In this document: positions 56,332 through 64,000 of the stretch, in pieces
Layout of the letters: each line of letters begins with the position of its first letter
How positions within the stretch are numbered: position 1 is the stretch's first letter
Assembly (NCBI GenBank): GCA_937921935.1
Contig: CAKZWQ010000005.1
Coordinates: forward strand, 62,001-126,000
Reading direction: 5' to 3'
Origin: an uncultured Gammaproteobacteria bacterium
GTDB lineage: Bacteria > Pseudomonadota > Gammaproteobacteria > Steroidobacterales > GCA-2729495
DNA: 64,000 bases
The notes under the pieces: model-generated
What the model was told of the DNA's origin: nothing
What the model saw: the letters and a program-made list of their open reading frames with translations, nothing else
Database searches by the model: none
Position numbers and translations under genes: made by a program

Positions 56332-58113
56332 ATGCGCACCCACTATTGCGGTGACATCAATACAGCTGCCGTCGGTACGGAAGTCTCCGTGGCCGGCTGG
56401 GTCCATCGCCGGCGTGATCATGGCGGCGTTATCTTTATCGATCTGCGTGATCGGGAAGGTTTGCTGCAGGTGGTCTTCGATCCGGATCAGCCGGAAATGT
56501 TTGCCGAGGCAGAGCGCGTGCGCGGCGAGTATGTGCTGGCCGTCACGGGCACCGTTCGCCCCCGACCCGAAGGCACGGTTAACACCAAGCTGGCCAGTGG
56601 TGAGGTGGAAGTCCTCGCAGCCCGTCTGGAGGTGCTGAATCCGGCTGAAACACCGCCTATTCATCACGACGAACATGCTCACGAAGACCTGCGCCTGCGC
56701 TATCGCTACCTGGATCTGCGCCGCGAGGAAATGACCCAGCGAATGCAGCTGCGACATCAGGTCACCCGCACCCTGCGCAGTTTTCTGGATGAGCGGGGCT
56801 TTATCGATATCGAAACGCCCATGCTCACGCGCACCACACCGGAAGGCGCACGTGACTACATCGTGCCCAGCCGCACGCATCCGGGCGAATTTTTCGCGTT
56901 GCCGCAGTCACCCCAGTTGTTCAAGCAGTTGCTGATGATGTCCGGCTTCGATCGGTACTATCAGATTGCCCGCTGTTTCCGCGACGAAGATCTGCGCGCG
57001 GATCGCCAGCCGGAATTCACCCAGCTGGATATCGAAGTGTCCTTCATGGATGAGGACGCCATCATGACTCTGATGGAAGGCCTGATTCGCGAGTTGTTCC
57101 GCGAGGTCCTGCAGCAGGAGCTGCCTGATCCCTTCCCGCGCATGAGCTATGCCGAGTCGGTTGATCGCTTTGGTATCGATCGTCCGGACCTGCGTATTCC
57201 GCTGGAACTGGTGGAGATCTCCGATTTACTCCAGGCCGTTGAATTCAAGGTTTTTGCCGGTCCGGCCACTGACCCCGAGGGTCGGGTCGCCGCCCTGAAG
57301 CTGCCGGGCGGCGCCGGGCTGAGTCGCAAAGCCATTGATGACTACACGGACTTCGTGGGTCGTTACGGTGCGAAGGGTCTGGCGTATATCAAAGTCAATG
57401 AGGTGGCCAAGGGCCGCGAGGGCCTGCAGTCGCCGATTCTCAAGTTTCTGCCGGACGATGCGGTGAGTGGCATCGTCGAGCGCCTGGCTTTGGCTGACGG
57501 CGACCTGGTCTTTTTCGGGGCCGACAAGGCCAAGGTGGTCAACGATTCCCTGGGCGCCTTGCGCGTTCAGTTGGGACATGACCAGGGCCTGGTTGCTGCT
57601 GGCTGGCGGCCCGTCTGGGTGGTGGACTTCCCCATGTTCGACTGGGACCCGGCCGAGAAGCGCTTTTCAGCGCTGCATCACCCTTTTACGGCGCCGAGTG
57701 TGGATGATCCTGTCGATCTGGAGTCTGCGCCCGTCAACGCGCTGTCGCGGGCCTATGACCTGGTGCTCAACGGCAGTGAGGTCGGCGGCGGTTCTATTCG
57801 TATTCACCGCGAAGCCATGCAGGCGGCGGTGTTCCGCATTTTAGGAATCGACGAGGAAGAGGCGGAAAGTAAATTCGGCTTCCTGCTGCGGGCGCTTCGT
57901 TATGGCTGTCCCCCGCACGGTGGTATCGCCTTTGGCCTGGATCGACTCGTCATGCTGATGGCCGGCGCCGCCAGTATTCGCGATGTGATCGCTTTCCCTA
58001 AAACCCAGTCGGCCAGTTGTCTGCTGACCGAAGCACCGGGTCCCGTGAGCCAGGCCCAGCTGCGCGAGACCGGCATTCGCCTGCGCAAGCCGCCGGAGCC
58101 GACTGCCAGCTGA
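56332..58113 (+). CDS. aspS: aspartyl-tRNA synthetase
   Basis: Class II synthetase charging tRNA-Asp. Anticodon-binding OB domain at the N-terminus ([23 protein letters not shown]), class II motif 1 [20 protein letters not shown], motif 2 [20 protein letters not shown], a GAD insertion domain of bacterial type (about 285-420), and motif 3 [11 protein letters not shown]. 593 residues. Whether it is discriminating (Asp only) or also charges tRNA-Asn cannot be told with confidence here. Confidence 0.97.
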   Translation: MRTHYCGDINTAAVGTEVSVAGWVHRRRDHGGVIFIDLRDREGLLQVVFDPDQPEMFAEAERVRGEYVLAVTGTVRPRPEGTVNTKLASGEVEVLAARLEVLNPAETPPIHHDEHAHEDLRLRYRYLDLRREEMTQRMQLRHQVTRTLRSFLDERGFIDIETPMLTRTTPEGARDYIVPSRTHPGEFFALPQSPQLFKQLLMMSGFDRYYQIARCFRDEDLRADRQPEFTQLDIEVSFMDEDAIMTLMEGLIRELFREVLQQELPDPFPRMSYAESVDRFGIDRPDLRIPLELVEISDLLQAVEFKVFAGPATDPEGRVAALKLPGGAGLSRKAIDDYTDFVGRYGAKGLAYIKVNEVAKGREGLQSPILKFLPDDAVSGIVERLALADGDLVFFGADKAKVVNDSLGALRVQLGHDQGLVAAGWRPVWVVDFPMFDWDPAEKRFSALHHPFTAPSVDDPVDLESAPVNALSRAYDLVLNGSEVGGGSIRIHREAMQAAVFRILGIDEEEAESKFGFLLRALRYGCPPHGGIAFGLDRLVMLMAGAASIRDVIAFPKTQSASCLLTEAPGPVSQAQLRETGIRLRKPPEPTAS

Positions 58114-58128
58114 TCTGACCGGCTTGCC

Positions 58129-58782
58129 ATGGCAGCTGCTGCGCAAACTTCCGATGAAGCAATCGTGCTACTGCACGGTTTGTGGATGCACGGCCTGACC
58201 ATGGAGCCGCTGGCCTGGCGGTTGCGTCAGCATCACGGCTTCCAGGTGCATGTCTACGATTACCCCTCCGTTGGTCAGGGAATCGCACCCAATCGCCGGC
58301 GACTGGAGGAATTTCTGCACCAGATCCCCGCGCGCAAGTTGCACCTGGTGGGCCACAGTCTGGGTGGCGTCCTCGCCCTGCAAACCCTGGCCCGCATGAC
58401 GGCGGCGCCGCCGGGCCGCGTGGTGTGTATCGGTTCACCGTTGGTGGGCAGTGACGCAGCGGCTGAACTGGCCAGCTGGACCGGCGGCAAGGCCATGCTG
58501 GGCAAAACACTCCGTGAGTCGGTGCTGGAATCGCCCTTAAGTGTTTATGAGGGCGACCGTGAGGTCGGGGTGATCGCCGGTAATCTGGGTTTGGGCATCG
58601 GCGCGGTTACTCAAGCTCTGGATGCGCCCCACGACGGTACGGTGTCCGTGCGCGAAACCCAATTGCCCGGCATTACGGACCATGTGGTTTTGCCCGTGAC
58701 TCATACGGCCATGCTCCTGTCACGCAAGGTGGCGGATCAGGCGGCTTATTTCATTCGACACGGCAAATTCCGACGGACCTAG
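58129..58782 (+). CDS. alpha/beta-hydrolase fold protein, lipase-like
   Basis: 217-residue alpha/beta hydrolase. Oxyanion-region start IVLLHGLWMHGLTM, nucleophile elbow GHSLGG with the catalytic Ser, an Asp in DAPHDGTVSV, and a His in VTHTAMLLS. No signal peptide is seen, so it is probably cytoplasmic. The pattern resembles small esterase/lipase-type hydrolases, but the substrate cannot be named. 15 bp after aspS, so probably co-transcribed; convergent with mutS. Confidence 0.85.
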   Translation: MAAAAQTSDEAIVLLHGLWMHGLTMEPLAWRLRQHHGFQVHVYDYPSVGQGIAPNRRRLEEFLHQIPARKLHLVGHSLGGVLALQTLARMTAAPPGRVVCIGSPLVGSDAAAELASWTGGKAMLGKTLRESVLESPLSVYEGDREVGVIAGNLGLGIGAVTQALDAPHDGTVSVRETQLPGITDHVVLPVTHTAMLLSRKVADQAAYFIRHGKFRRT

Positions 58783-58800
58783 CGGAGCGGCCGAGCCTGG

Positions 58801-61401
58801 CTAGAGTTTTTTCTTGAGTTCGTAGAGAGCGGCGTGGGCTTCGCGCGGACTGAGTTCGTCCGGGTCCAGGTTTTCTACGGCAGCGCGCAATGCCTCGTCG
58901 GCGGACTCGGCGGCCGGCTCTGCGGGTGGCAGCAAATCCAGTTCCGCCTGCGGCGTCTGCCGCGCGCGCTGGGCGCTGGACTGGGCTTCGAGTTCCTGCA
59001 GATAAGCCCGCGCCTGTTGCACCACGGCCCGGGGGACGCCGGCCAGCTGCGCAACCTGCAGTCCGTAGCTCTGATTCGCGGGACCTTCCCTGACTGAGTG
59101 CAGGAAAATCAGTTCATCGTCATGCTCGGTGGCATCCAGGTGTACGTTGACGCAGCCCGGCAGTTCCTGGGCCAGGGCGGTGAGCTCGAAGTAGTGGGTG
59201 GCAAACAGGGTGAAGGCGCGGCTGTGCCGGGCAATGTGCCGGGCGCTGGCCCAGGCCAGGGACAGGCCGTCAAAGGTGCTGGTGCCGCGGCCAATCTCAT
59301 CCATCAGCACCAGGCTCTGGTCGCTGGCGTTGTTAAGGATGTTGGCGGTTTCCGTCATCTCCACCATGAAAGTCGAGCGCCCGCCGGATAGATCATCGGC
59401 CGCACCGATGCGGGTAAAGATCCGGTCGATAGGGCCGATGCGTGCAGCTTCCGCGGGCACGTAACAGCCCACGTGGGCCAGGATCACAATCAGGGCGACC
59501 TGGCGCATGTAAGTGGACTTGCCGCCCATGTTGGGGCCCGTGATGATCAGCAGCCGTCGCTGGTCGTCCAGTCGCAGGTCGTTAGGGACGAAGGGCGTCG
59601 TCGAGACTTGCTCAACCACCAGGTGCCGGCCGGCGCTAATCTCGATGCCGGGCGCCTCGCTCAGCTCGGGTGGCTGCAGCCTGAGGGTCTGGGCGCGCTC
59701 GCTGAAATTATTCAGCACATCCAGTTCAGCCAGGGCCCGGGCCGTGGCCTGCAGTTCAGGCAAGGCGGGCAAATGGGCGGCCAGCAGTTCCTGGTACAGC
59801 TGCTTTTCACGCGCCAGGGACCGCTCGCGGCTGCTCAGCACCTTGCCTTCGAAGGCTTTGAGTTCTGGCGTGATATAGCGTTCGGCGCCCTTGAGGGTTT
59901 GTCGGCGCGTGTAGTCTGCGGGCGCCCGGTCGGCCTGAGCCTTGCTCAATTCAATAAAGTAACCGTGCACGCGGTTGTAACCGACTTTCAGAGATGGCAG
60001 GCCGGTGCGTTCGCGTTCGCGCTGTTCCAGATCCGTGAGATGGGCGTCGGCGTTCGCGCTGATGGAGCGCAGTTCATCCAGTTGTGCGTCGTAGCCCGGG
60101 GCAATGACACCGCCGTCACGAATCAGCATGGGCGGTTCGGCGATCACAGCGGCCTGCAGCCGGTTCAGGATTTCAGTGTGTTCCCCGATGGCCGGGTCCA
60201 GCCGGTTAATGAGGGGTGACTCGGCAGGCAGACCTGCGCGAATCACAGGCAGCACTTCCAGGGCCTGACGCAGGGCTGCCAGGTCACGGGGTCGCGCACT
60301 GAGCAGGGCGATCCGGCTGAGAATGCGTTCCAGATCGCCGACCTGGCCCAGCTGTTTGGCGCGGACTTCAAGTTGCCCGTTTTCCAGGGCGCCGACGGCC
60401 TGGTAGCGATCCCGCAAGGTCGACTGATGCCGCAGGGGTCGTTGCAGCCACCGGCGCAGCAGGCGGCTGCCCATGGGGGTTGCGCACTGATCCATGATCC
60501 CGGTCAGGGTGTGTTCAGTCTGACCGCTGAGGTTGCTTTCAATTTCCAGGTTGCGGCGGGTAACCGCATCCATGATGAGTGCGTCCGTGGACAGTTCGGT
60601 CTGCAGGCCGGCCAGGTGGGGCAGGGCGCCGCGCTGGGTGTCCTGGACATAGGCTAGCAGGCACCCCGCTGCGCTGACGGCAGCGGGCAGCTCGGCACAG
60701 CCGAAGCCGGCCAGATCCTGGGTCCCGAACTGCTCGCACAGCGCGCGGCGGGCGCTGTCCAGCTCGAAATGCCAGGGAGGCATGGCTCGCAGTCGGGTTT
60801 GTGTGCCAGACGGGCGCAGCTTTGTTGCGCCTTCCTCCAGCAGGAGCTCGGCCGGTTGCAGGCGGGCCAGCTCGGTCTCCAGTGCGTCTGCGCTGGGCAG
60901 CTCGGTAACGCTGAAACGACCCGCGCTCAGATCCATCCAGGCCAGGCCATAAGTCTCGCCGCGCCGGCAGGCGGCGACGAGCAGCTGGTCCCGGCGGGCC
61001 TCGAGCAGGGCATCGTCCGTGAGGGTCCCCGGGGTCAGAACCCGAACAACTTCCCGGGCCACCGGCCCTTTGCTGGTGGCCGGATCGCCCACCTGTTCGC
61101 AGATGGCCACGGACTCGCCCTGGCGAATCAGGCGGGCCAGGTAATTTTCGGCCGCGTGATAGGGGACGCCGGCCATAGGGATGGGGGAGCCGGCGGATTT
61201 ACCGCGGGCCGTCAGGGTAATGTCGATGAGCTTGGCGACGCGCCGCGCATCCTCATAAAACAACTCGTAGAAATCACCCATCCGGTAGAACAGGAGCATG
61301 TCCGGAAACTCGGCCTTGATGCGCAGGTACTGCTGCATCATGGGCGTATGGCCCGAGGCGTCCTTGGCGGGCTGCAGAGTCTTGGCGGCAGGCGTACTCA
61401 T
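58801..61401 (-). CDS. mutS: DNA mismatch repair ATPase MutS
   Basis: Recognises mismatches and small loops. N-terminal mismatch-binding domain [30 protein letters not shown] with the Phe-x-Glu wedge (DFYELF), connector and lever/clamp domains, and ATPase domain with Walker [27 protein letters not shown] and [13 protein letters not shown]. The ATG at 61401 (MSTPAAK) is chosen; an in-frame ATG at 61413 adds MIRP. Neither has a clear Shine-Dalgarno motif. About 866 residues. Divergent from pncC, and the mutS-pncC-recA grouping is typical. Confidence 0.97.
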   Translation of the reverse strand: MSTPAAKTLQPAKDASGHTPMMQQYLRIKAEFPDMLLFYRMGDFYELFYEDARRVAKLIDITLTARGKSAGSPIPMAGVPYHAAENYLARLIRQGESVAICEQVGDPATSKGPVAREVVRVLTPGTLTDDALLEARRDQLLVAACRRGETYGLAWMDLSAGRFSVTELPSADALETELARLQPAELLLEEGATKLRPSGTQTRLRAMPPWHFELDSARRALCEQFGTQDLAGFGCAELPAAVSAAGCLLAYVQDTQRGALPHLAGLQTELSTDALIMDAVTRRNLEIESNLSGQTEHTLTGIMDQCATPMGSRLLRRWLQRPLRHQSTLRDRYQAVGALENGQLEVRAKQLGQVGDLERILSRIALLSARPRDLAALRQALEVLPVIRAGLPAESPLINRLDPAIGEHTEILNRLQAAVIAEPPMLIRDGGVIAPGYDAQLDELRSISANADAHLTDLEQRERERTGLPSLKVGYNRVHGYFIELSKAQADRAPADYTRRQTLKGAERYITPELKAFEGKVLSSRERSLAREKQLYQELLAAHLPALPELQATARALAELDVLNNFSERAQTLRLQPPELSEAPGIEISAGRHLVVEQVSTTPFVPNDLRLDDQRRLLIITGPNMGGKSTYMRQVALIVILAHVGCYVPAEAARIGPIDRIFTRIGAADDLSGGRSTFMVEMTETANILNNASDQSLVLMDEIGRGTSTFDGLSLAWASARHIARHSRAFTLFATHYFELTALAQELPGCVNVHLDATEHDDELIFLHSVREGPANQSYGLQVAQLAGVPRAVVQQARAYLQELEAQSSAQRARQTPQAELDLLPPAEPAAESADEALRAAVENLDPDELSPREAHAALYELKKKL

Positions 61402-61478
61402 GGGTCGAATCATAAGGGAAGGGAGGGGAGTTGCGCCCGGGCTTGACCCCGGCGGCCTTCCTCATCGAAGGTTCTGCC

Positions 61479-61979
61479 ATGGACACCGACGATGATGCGC
61501 TTGGTTTACTCGCGCGGCGGGTTGCTGCAGCCCTGGACGCCAGCAGCTGCACCCTGGCCAGTGCCGAGTCCTGCACGGGCGGCTGGATCGCGAAACTGCT
61601 GACGGATATTCCGGGCAGCTCTGGCTGGTTCGAGGCCGCCGCCGTCACCTACAGCAATGCCGCGAAGGCTGCTTTGCTCGCGGTCGACGCCGCCCTGATC
61701 GAAGCCGAGGGGGCCGTCAGCGAGCCGGTGGCGGAAGCCATGGCTGCCGGCGCGCGCCACCAGCTGCAGGCCGACCTGGCCGTGGCGGTTTCCGGCATCG
61801 CCGGTCCCGGCGGGGGCAGTGCCCAGAAGCCAGTCGGGACCGTCTGGATAGCCTGGGCGGGGCCTGGGTCGGCCCTGCGCAGCCAGGTCTACAAGTTTGA
61901 CGGTGATCGGGACGCCGTGCGGCGACAGGCGGTAGCGTCCGCGCTGGAAGGTGTTCTCAGGCAAACCGGGTCGGAGTGA
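61479..61979 (+). CDS. pncC: nicotinamide-nucleotide amidohydrolase PncC (CinA C-terminal domain)
   Basis: Deamidates NMN to nicotinate mononucleotide, recycling pyridine nucleotides. CinA-C fold: LASAESCTGGWIAKLLTDIPGSSGWF, VTYSNAAKAALL, AVSEPVAEAMA-like segment, and VSGIAGPGGGSAQKPVGTVWIAW. The ATG at 61479 with GAAGG 8 nt upstream gives 166 residues, the stand-alone form (no N-terminal MoCF domain). Position just upstream of recA is classic for cinA-type genes. Confidence 0.94.
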   Translation: MDTDDDALGLLARRVAAALDASSCTLASAESCTGGWIAKLLTDIPGSSGWFEAAAVTYSNAAKAALLAVDAALIEAEGAVSEPVAEAMAAGARHQLQADLAVAVSGIAGPGGGSAQKPVGTVWIAWAGPGSALRSQVYKFDGDRDAVRRQAVASALEGVLRQTGSE

Positions 61980-62512
61980 GTTCAGCGCGGCTGTTTTTCG
62001 CCTTGTGGCCGGATTCCGCGGTGCGCGCGGCCCTGCAGGCAAGCTGTCAGGCTGTGACGGTGAGTTGCGGTGGCCGGCCGGTGCCCCCGCGTAACTACCA
62101 TCTGACCCTGGCATTCCTGGGGCAAGTCGACTCGGCTGATTTGGCCGGGATACGCGCCGCAGCCGCGCAAGTCCATATGCCGGCACTGACCCTGGTTCTG
62201 GATCGGGTGGGTTATTTCCCCGGCCCCCGTATCTTGTGGGTGGGCCCCACCGAGGTTCCGCCTGCCCTGACCGGACTGGTCGCCGACCTGTGGCAGGCGC
62301 TGGCGAGTGTGGGGCTGCGGCCACCGGCACGGGCCTTTAATCCTCACCTCAGCCTGTGCCGAAATTCGCCGGCGCCACCGGCGCAAATTGCGGTGCCGCC
62401 GGTGCGCTGGCGGGTCAGGGGCTTCGCCCTGATACGTTCCGTGACCGCCTCAGCCGGCGCAGAGTATTCGGTTGATCAATGTTTTCCGGCAGGCTCATCC
62501 ATTGAGCCTTAA
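61976..62512 (+). CDS. thpR: RNA 2',3'-cyclic phosphodiesterase ThpR (LigT)
   Basis: 2H phosphoesterase that opens 2',3'-cyclic phosphates, with possible RNA 2'-5' ligase activity. Two HxTx-type motifs: HLTLAF near residue 42 and HLSLCR near residue 123. Family start RLFFALWPDSAVRAAL. The GTG at 61976 overlaps the pncC stop as GTGA, giving 178 residues. Inserted between pncC and recA. Confidence 0.92.
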   Translation: MSSARLFFALWPDSAVRAALQASCQAVTVSCGGRPVPPRNYHLTLAFLGQVDSADLAGIRAAAAQVHMPALTLVLDRVGYFPGPRILWVGPTEVPPALTGLVADLWQALASVGLRPPARAFNPHLSLCRNSPAPPAQIAVPPVRWRVRGFALIRSVTASAGAEYSVDQCFPAGSSIEP

Positions 62513-62600
62513 GTGGGTTAAATTCATTTTTTCTGGAGGCTGCCGGTGTCGGTATTCCATGCAATAATCGATTCTGAATTCAGCCTCCCTTTAACCACTT
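62511..62600 (+). repeat. nested inverted repeats in the thpR-recA gap
   Basis: Outer arms AAGTGG(G)TTAAA (62511-62522) and TTTAACCACTT (62590-62600) pair except for one inserted G. Inner arms GGAGGCTG (62535-62542) and CAGCCTCC (62581-62588) pair perfectly. The outer left arm overlaps the thpR stop. A 10-bp palindrome CTGAATTCAG (62574-62583) sits at the edge of the inner right arm. I see no CTGT-N8-ACAG LexA box between them. A 12-nt T-rich bulge separates the left arms. Confidence 0.7.
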
Positions 62601-62618
62601 CCAGAGCACCTCAAAACG

Positions 62619-63671
62619 ATGGATGAGAATCGCAAAAAGGCCTTGACGGCCGCCCTTGGGCAGATCGAAAAGCAGTTTGGCAAAGGTTCGGTTATGCGCA
62701 TGGGCGATGGCGGCCCGGCGCGCGATATTGAGGTCATTTCAACGGGCTCCCTGGGCCTGGATGTGGCCCTGGGGATTGGTGGCCTGCCCTGCGGCCGGGT
62801 GGTGGAAATCTATGGTCCGGAATCCTCAGGCAAGACCACGCTGACCCTGCAGGTCGTGGCCGAGTGCCAGAAAGGCGGCGGCACGGCCGCTTTCATAGAC
62901 GCCGAGCATGCCCTGGACCCCGGTTATGCCGAGAAACTCGGCGTGCAGGTTGATGACCTGCTGGTATCCCAACCTGATACCGGTGAGCAGGCACTGGAAA
63001 TTACCGACATGCTGGTGCGCTCCGGTGCCGTTGACGTAATTGTCATCGACTCGGTTGCGGCCCTGACACCGAAAGCAGAAATTGAGGGCGACATGGGCGA
63101 TACCCATGTGGGCCTGCAGGCGCGGCTGATGTCCCAGGCCCTGCGCAAGCTGACGGGTAATATCAAACGCTCCAATACCATCGTGATATTCATCAACCAG
63201 ATCCGCATGAAGATCGGTGTGATGTTTGGCAGCCCGGAGACCACGACGGGCGGTAATGCCCTGAAGTTCTACTCCTCGGTGCGACTGGATATTCGCCGCA
63301 TTGGCGCTATCAAGAAAGGCGATGAAGTGGTCGGCAACCAGACCCGGGTCAAGGTGGTTAAGAACAAGGTGGCGCCGCCCTTCAAGAACACGGAATTCGA
63401 GATTCTTTACGGGGAAGGTATCTCCCGGCAAGGCGAAATTATCGACATGGGCGTTCAGGAAGGCCTGATCGATAAGGCGGGTGCCTGGTACAGCTATAAC
63501 GGGGATCGTATCGGCCAGGGTAAGGAAAACAGTCGACTGTTCATGATCGAGCATCCTGAAGTCGCGGCCGAAATCGAGGCCAAGATCCGTGAGCGGTTGA
63601 TGCCCAAGCCTGCCGCTGCCGCCGCGGCGGCAGCGGAACCGGAGGAATCAGCCCAGGCTGCAGAAGCCTGA
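62619..63671 (+). CDS. recA: recombinase RecA
   Basis: DNA strand-exchange ATPase and SOS co-protease. Walker [10 protein letters not shown] at 66-74, family signature [17 protein letters not shown]-binding loop regions ([19 protein letters not shown] and the L2 region around [14 protein letters not shown]). Length 350 residues. The C-terminal tail has a run of eight Ala then a mildly acidic end, less acidic than in E. coli. recX follows after 16 bp. Confidence 0.99.
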   Translation: MDENRKKALTAALGQIEKQFGKGSVMRMGDGGPARDIEVISTGSLGLDVALGIGGLPCGRVVEIYGPESSGKTTLTLQVVAECQKGGGTAAFIDAEHALDPGYAEKLGVQVDDLLVSQPDTGEQALEITDMLVRSGAVDVIVIDSVAALTPKAEIEGDMGDTHVGLQARLMSQALRKLTGNIKRSNTIVIFINQIRMKIGVMFGSPETTTGGNALKFYSSVRLDIRRIGAIKKGDEVVGNQTRVKVVKNKVAPPFKNTEFEILYGEGISRQGEIIDMGVQEGLIDKAGAWYSYNGDRIGQGKENSRLFMIEHPEVAAEIEAKIRERLMPKPAAAAAAAAEPEESAQAAEA

Positions 63672-63687
63672 GGCTCGTCCGCCGGTT

Positions 63688-64000
63688 ATGAGTCCGGCCG
63701 CCCGGGGCGAGGCGACCCCCCGCCGGGTGGCCATGGACTGCCTGGCTCGCCGGGAGCATTCAGCGGCAGAACTGCGTCGCAAGCTCGGTGATCGGGACTA
63801 TTCAGCCGAAGAAATAACCGCAACCCTGGTTGCTCTGGAGCAGGAAGGCCTCCAGAGTGACGGGCGTTTTGCCGAGGCTTTTGCCCGCTCCCGCTGCCGC
63901 CGGGGTAAGGGCCCCGCCCGGGTGCGGGCGGAATTACGCGAGCGCGGTGTTGCTGAAGAACTGGTGGATTCAGCCCTGCAGGGCCTAGACTGGGCGGCTG
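63688..64000 (+). CDS. recX: RecA regulator RecX, 5' part (cut by window end)
   Basis: Begins at ATG 63688 and reads MSPAARGEATPRRVAMDCLA, then RREHSAAELRRKLGDRDYS, LVALEQEGLQSDGRFAEAFAR and KGPARVRAELRERGVAEELV. These are the three-helix repeats of RecX, which caps and inhibits RecA filaments. About 104 residues are present before the end of the sequence. Immediate position after recA is diagnostic. Confidence 0.93.
   Translation, partial: MSPAARGEATPRRVAMDCLARREHSAAELRRKLGDRDYSAEEITATLVALEQEGLQSDGRFAEAFARSRCRRGKGPARVRAELRERGVAEELVDSALQGLDWAA

Noticed and set aside
62513-62618. LexA/SOS box in front of recA
   Set aside because: Searched both strands for CTGT-N8-ACAG and close variants. The palindrome CTGAATTCAG and the string near 62541-62570 do not fit.

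Overview
This window is a stretch of chromosomal core genome from a GC-rich member of the Gammaproteobacteria. The evidence is the gene content and order: rpoN-lptBAC-kdsCD, petABC-sspAB, a complete mra/dcw division and cell-wall cluster, secA-mutT-zapD, pilBCD-coaE, pilA-pilR-pilS-sucCD, clpB, aspS, mutS and recA-recX. I see no prophage, transposon, CRISPR array, tRNA or restriction locus. The pilRS-sucCD linkage recalls Xanthomonadales-like lineages, but I cannot place the organism more precisely.

Layout. 1-4644 (minus): 5' end of rpoN, then the LPS export and Kdo genes lptB, lptA, lptC, kdsC, kdsD and a yrbG antiporter. 4692-6211 (plus): ibaG and murA. 6391-10135 (plus): cytochrome bc1 (petABC), then sspAB. 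10171-12484 (minus): yraN and lpoA. 12549-13770 (plus): rsmI and the RNase P RNA. 14069-31576 (plus): mraZ-rsmH-ftsL-ftsI-murE-murF-mraY-murD-ftsW-murG-murC-murB-ddl-ftsQ-ftsA-ftsZ, mostly joined by 4-bp ATGA overlaps, with a clear mra promoter and MraZ operator. 31739-36567: dciA (minus), then a LytM/M23 gene behind a cyclic-di-GMP-I riboswitch, then secA and mutT. 36554-46000 (minus): zapD, coaE, pilD, pilC, pilB, pilA, pilR, pilS. 46138-49927 (plus): sucCD and nadE. 49931-58782: bamD (minus), then rluD, pgeF, clpB, an FmdB-type zinc ribbon, a DUF502 membrane protein, aspS and an alpha/beta hydrolase (plus). 58801-64000: mutS (minus), then pncC, thpR, recA and a truncated recX (plus).

How the parts connect. 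Most of the window builds the envelope: precursor synthesis (murA-G, mraY, ddl), septal machinery (ftsL, I, W, Q, A, Z, zapD), LPS export (lptABC), the OM assembly lipoprotein BamD and the PBP1A activator LpoA. A type IV pilus module is controlled through PilS/PilR and a textbook sigma-54 promoter on pilA; the gene for sigma-54 itself lies at the left edge.

Most notable observations: (1) a cyclic-di-GMP-I riboswitch in front of the LytM/M23 gene next to secA; (2) two genes, lptC and pilD, whose N-termini make sense only if translation starts at CTG inside a CTGA overlap with the upstream stop codon; (3) lpxC missing from its usual place after ftsZ, and the mla genes missing from between ibaG and yrbG; (4) predicted leaderless transcripts for yrbG and bamD, each with a -10 element shared with a divergent gene; (5) nested inverted repeats around the recA promoter region with no recognisable LexA box. 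I found no evidence for a wholly new multi-gene system. The novelty here is regulatory and translational detail in a conserved core region.
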